Positions 62,101 to 64,000 of a stretch of 64,000 nucleotides of DNA are shown here, one piece after another (within the stretch, counting starts at the first letter, position 1; each line of letters starts with the position of its first letter). The DNA lies in assembly GCA_947359465.1 (NCBI GenBank), contig OX375874.1, forward strand, positions 100,257,441-100,321,440, in the 5' to 3' direction. The notes beneath the pieces were generated by a model. The model made no database searches, was not told the DNA's origin, and saw only the letters and a program-made list of their open reading frames with translations. Position numbers and translations under genes: made by a program. Origin of the DNA: Metellina segmentata. Its lineage: Eukaryota; Arthropoda; Arachnida; Araneae; Tetragnathidae.

Positions 62101-62923
62101 CTCTCAAAAACAACTATAGGGTAATACTGTATCCAGTGTTTTTCTCTTCCCTTCCTCTTTCATTTCCTTTCAATCCTCTTTAAAAAATCACTGTCTTAGC
62201 TATAATTGTCACTTTGTTGCCCTAAATACAGTTCGGGTGTGATACCAAATGCATACCAGAAATACCCAGTACCACTTCTTTACGATCTCGGTAGTCATTT
62301 CGAAGTATATTTTACCTAGTCGAGAATTTTTCCTCTCTTTCAAACTCAATTATAATTAGTTTTCATATAACTCCTTACAACTAACGAGCTCTCTGCACGG
62401 AACTGTTTCAATCATTTATTTTAGGAATAATTCGCCAAAATAAGTAACAGTTTCTGTTTTATTGTAAAATACTTATATAAAAATTGTTGTTTAAGATGAG
62501 TTTACTTACAAAATCTGAGGCTGCGTCGATTTCTCCCAGAGAGTCGTCTTCGACGTTGGTGGTAAAACTGAAAGAATTAAAACGTTTCAAGCTCTGTGGT
62601 ACTGACCTGCATTTGAGACTATAATCATAAAAACTAATTCAGTTGAATCACTGAACAAGACGAAACAGTAATAACCATATAATCAAGTGGCAAAAGTCAG
62701 ATCTTTTGAAGGACAATCTATTGGGAACTTCGGTTCATTTCAGGCAAATAAAATTATTTACTGGCCAAGACATAAGAGTAATCTAACAAGATCAATTACA
62801 AAGGCTAACTCATTTCAGTCAGTTAAATTAGATATTTTCCACTCACAAGTTCTCAAAGACAAAATAAAGTAATATTGTGAACACTTACAGTTTCTTAAAT
62901 CCTTTCCAGAATCGTTGGGCCAT
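50101..62923 (-). CDS. RasGEF-like protein, gene C (10 exons, 310 aa)
   Basis: Exons from the start: 62889-62923, 62510-62567, 61060-61125, 60850-60900, 59149-59223, 58878-59060, 54773-54836, 53333-53416, 52653-52746, 50101-50323. Lengths and phases equal those of gene B exactly, and the frame is open throughout. The product shares about 89% of residues with B; the largest cluster of changes is in exon 6 (10 of 61: for example TLLNTPTVELRAAVLKNF against TILNTPNMEIRSTVLKHF). Trp at position 60 of B (LIDWKIF) is Leu. The last exon differs at 2 of 73 residues. The exon 10 acceptor is AAAG where B has CCAG, and the exon 7 donor is GTGTGT in both. Intron 6 holds two mariner elements. Function as for gene B: RasGEF-related, activity unproven. 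Confidence 0.75.
51375..51665 (-). mobile_element. S2 SINE in intron 9 of gene C
   Basis: Body GGGATCAATTCCAAAGGGAA and CTAACACCTAACCCTCC, head with GGAAGAGTAACGAAAT on the minus strand. Longer than its unit 1 counterpart at 19870-20010, which has an internal deletion. Confidence 0.55.
53690..54005 (-). mobile_element. S2 SINE in intron 7 of gene C
   Basis: Orthologue of 22040-22335; same position relative to exon 8. Confidence 0.6.
55482..56984 (-). mobile_element. DD41D mariner-type transposon, apparently intact
   Basis: 1503 bp between TA dinucleotides. The terminal inverted repeats start CAGGGTGGTCCCGAATTCAT and extend about 120 bp with one visible mismatch (position of GGCGAAAACAGG against GGCGTAAACAGG). 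It encodes one uninterrupted transposase on the minus strand. Gene B has no insertion at the equivalent place (about 23785). Confidence 0.9.
55659..56735 (-). CDS. DD41D Tc1/mariner-superfamily transposase (358 aa)
   Basis: Complete ORF inside the 55482-56984 element; it would cut and paste the element by binding its terminal repeats. Residues 1-60 (FTYAEKADMHYMFGRANGNG) form a first DNA-binding segment of the DUF4817 type. About 70-115 (ESILNIVADRPESSTRTVAR, VGVSHQTVCRVL) form a second helix-turn-helix. The catalytic core has the first aspartate in VLFTDEATFSREG, the second in WFHHDGAPAHF and the third in SPDLSSLDYFLWG, with 41 residues between the last two, which is the spacing of the DD41D group. 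All three acidic residues are present and no stop interrupts the frame, so activity is plausible. Confidence 0.9.
   Translation of the reverse strand: MGDFTYAEKADMHYMFGRANGNGRAALRMYRAEYPDRRMPDHRIFQRLHRQLCETGAFDVNRHGAGRVRAVRTPRLEESILNIVADRPESSTRTVARDVGVSHQTVCRVLNENRLHPFHFQKVQALNPADYPRRVNFCLWVMQQCALQPDFVDYVLFTDEATFSREGVFNAHNSHVWATDNPHATRRHAFQQRFSINVWAGIVNDFLIGPYLLPTRLTGGSYLIFLKEVLPQLLHDVPIAIRNRMWFHHDGAPAHFSIDVRNYLNATFGTRWIGRGGPVPWPPRSPDLSSLDYFLWGHLKHLVYETPVDSDEDLVARLSVAAAGMREIPGIFERVRQSLHRRCQACIDTGGRNFEQLL
57204..58555 (+). mobile_element. Second DD41D mariner element, damaged
   Basis: 1352 bp with TA at both ends; inverted ends begin CAGGGTGTTTCAGTGAACCG and match closely for about 50 bp, then more loosely to about 125 bp. 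The empty site in gene B reads ATTCTATACACAAA (near 24010), with one TA. Orientation is opposite to the neighbouring element 220 bp away; the two are related but clearly different subfamilies. Confidence 0.9.
57387..58360 (+). pseudogene. Broken DD41D transposase
   Basis: Starts MDDYTITELADMHLAYGAAN and reads to VGVSHYSVWRILREEDMHH. Compared with the intact neighbour, about 30 codons between the second helix-turn-helix and the first catalytic aspartate are then deleted, with a frame change. The core continues from 57740 (VLFSDEASF region), has a TGA in place of the Trp before FQLDGAPAHYSGD, and ends with SPDLSSLDFYFWGHLK and RGRNFEHLL. The spacing between the second and third aspartate is again 41. 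Confidence 0.85.
58655..58840 (-). mobile_element. tRNA-headed composite repeat (S3) in intron 6 of gene C
   Basis: Orthologue of 24115-24295; keeps GAGATATCTCGTCGAACC joined to the tRNA-like head with B box AGTTCGAATCC. Confidence 0.55.
59425..60140. repeat. Interspersed repeat in intron 4 of gene C
   Basis: Orthologue of 24885-25675; slightly shorter, with several deletions. Confidence 0.55.
61660..62110. repeat. Palindromic 43-bp-type repeats in intron 2 of gene C
   Basis: CGACGAAGTGTGTCGTCATC, ATATCTAGTCATTTGTCAAA and GATAGACGAGATGTCTCTCA lie in series at about 61935-62105, with a separate weaker pair at 61660-61745. Equivalent to 230-320 and 515-690 (gene A) and 27240-27330 and 27525-27690 (gene B). 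Confidence 0.45.
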
Positions 62924-63005
62924 GTTCAATTTTTTAAGAAATCAACAGCTCAAGTGTGTAGACTCAAGAAATAATAAGTTGAGTTCTCAAAGAGGTAATT
63001 CAAAT

Positions 63006-63015
63006 CTTTATAAAA
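63006..63015 (-). promoter_or_regulatory. Possible TATA-like box of gene C
   Basis: TTTTATAAAG on the minus strand, 83-92 bases before the start codon, as in gene A. Confidence 0.25.
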
Positions 63016-63254
63016 TCGATTCAAATTCAAATTGAACTATCAGAAGTTTACATTTGCAACGCTAATAGCACAAAATATTTGCATGAAGTGAGAAGAAATA
63101 GAACACCTTTTTAACTGTTTGAAAAAATCATTGTTATACAAAGAAACGTAACAATATTCAAAATATTACTATTTGAACAGTGAATGGTATGGTTGAGGTT
63201 CATTATTTAGAGTTGCTATAATGCATTTCTGTGACTAATAATAAGACGGTGCCA

Positions 63255-64000
63255 ACAGAGATAAAACTTATTGATACATTTATATATTTGATAAACTCAT
63301 AAACATATGATGTTAAAAGCAAAAATATAATTAACTGTAAAATGTATAACAACTTGGATTTTTTACACGAATTACTATAAAAGATATATAAAACAAAATA
63401 ACATTTTACTGCATGATTTTTTTTATTTGAAACAAAATAAAATTTCTTATCTTCGAAAAATCGTGGAGAATAAAAAAATATCCTAAAAACGGATTCAAAC
63501 TTTTTTAAGAGAAAACATTGTTAAATAGGATTTCAATAAGCTATTAAAATACCGGAGTGCCAGAGCTCATGAGATGATTCTCTAATATCGTGTTTAGGGT
63601 ATCCTCGTACTCGGTGAAGTACAGCAACTCGACGTGGTATGAACTCAACTAGTCGGTTGAAGTGGCCAAGAGACAAGCGCAGCCATGCCACACATAATTG
63701 CGAGGCTTTTTATGTGCTGGATCTTGTAGAGCACGAATGGCCTTTTCAATAAAATCCCTGATATGCTCCACTGGGTTCATATTGGGAGATCCACTGGGTC
63801 CATAAGGGTTGTTAAAACATGTGCTAGAATTGTAGTTCTGCTGATATATATAAGACCAGTAGCTTTATTTAGGAAAATCGGTCGTGCCCGTAAATTATAT
63901 AGTAACACGAACGCTCTGTTCTCAGTATTTTTCAAAGCTCTTGTTCTGGTGATTTTCCGAGACTCCTTCGTAACCAGAGGGGAAGGATGCAACAGATATG
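63255..64000. repeat. Upstream repeat block of unit 3
   Basis: Matches 1840-2600 closely, including the Tc1-like transposase tail at about 63600-63800 on the minus strand. Confidence 0.75.

Larger units (their letters stand above)
61490..64000. repeat. Tandem segmental duplication, unit 3 (start only)
   Basis: From 61418 the sequence matches window positions 1-2600 with only a few differences per hundred bases, so unit 3 is closer to unit 1 than either is to unit 2 over this stretch. It carries exons 1-2 of gene C (62510-62923) and the upstream repeat block, and continues beyond the window. Confidence 0.85.

Overview
This is eukaryotic nuclear DNA, AT-rich, with split genes, GT-AG introns, AATAAA poly(A) signals, tRNA-derived SINEs and many Tc1/mariner, pogo, hAT, piggyBac-type and non-LTR elements. 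The repeat spectrum (DD41D mariners, a non-LTR element with a DUF4780-like ORF1) suggests an arthropod. The species cannot be named from the sequence.

The window is built from a tandem segmental duplication. The 1-2660 sequence recurs at about 27083-31400 (diverged, interrupted) and at 61418-64000 (nearly identical). The sequence from about 7.1 to 27 kb recurs in order at about 31.4 to 61.4 kb. Unit 1 is about 27 kb and unit 2 about 34.4 kb; most of the difference is transposon insertions. Unit 3 is cut by the window end.

Each unit carries one copy of a minus-strand, ten-exon gene that no single ORF reveals. Exon phases, splice sites, start, stop and poly(A) signal all agree between copies. 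Gene B is 18597-29774, gene C is 50101-62923, and gene A has only exons 1-2 in the window (1090-1508), with the rest to the left. The product is 310 aa. Residues about 50-156 resemble the first half of a Ras guanine-nucleotide-exchange (CDC25/RasGEF) domain. The usual second half, including the catalytic helical hairpin, is not recognisable; the C-terminal half is an unidentified sequence ending in a very conserved last exon. B and C are about 89% identical in protein. Several exons differ more than their flanking introns and are rich in replacement changes, while the last exon is almost unchanged.

The rest is repeats. From left to right: a Tc1 element and local duplications (1.8-4.9 kb), an intergenic region with small hairpin repeats, a truncated piggyBac-type MITE, SINEs, a Tc1 remnant and an unclassified duplicated repeat (7-15 kb), a mariner deletion derivative (17 kb), then gene B with repeat-filled introns. 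Unit 2 adds a 7.8 kb nest (pogo remnant, hAT remnant, a 4.5 kb non-LTR retrotransposon with a 13-bp target duplication inside the hAT, and a SINE), a gag zinc-knuckle remnant, a long TA tract, and two DD41D mariner elements in intron 6 of gene C. One of those has an intact 358-aa transposase and near-perfect long terminal inverted repeats. Because units are paralogous, the empty site of many insertions is visible in the neighbouring unit, which dates insertions relative to duplication.
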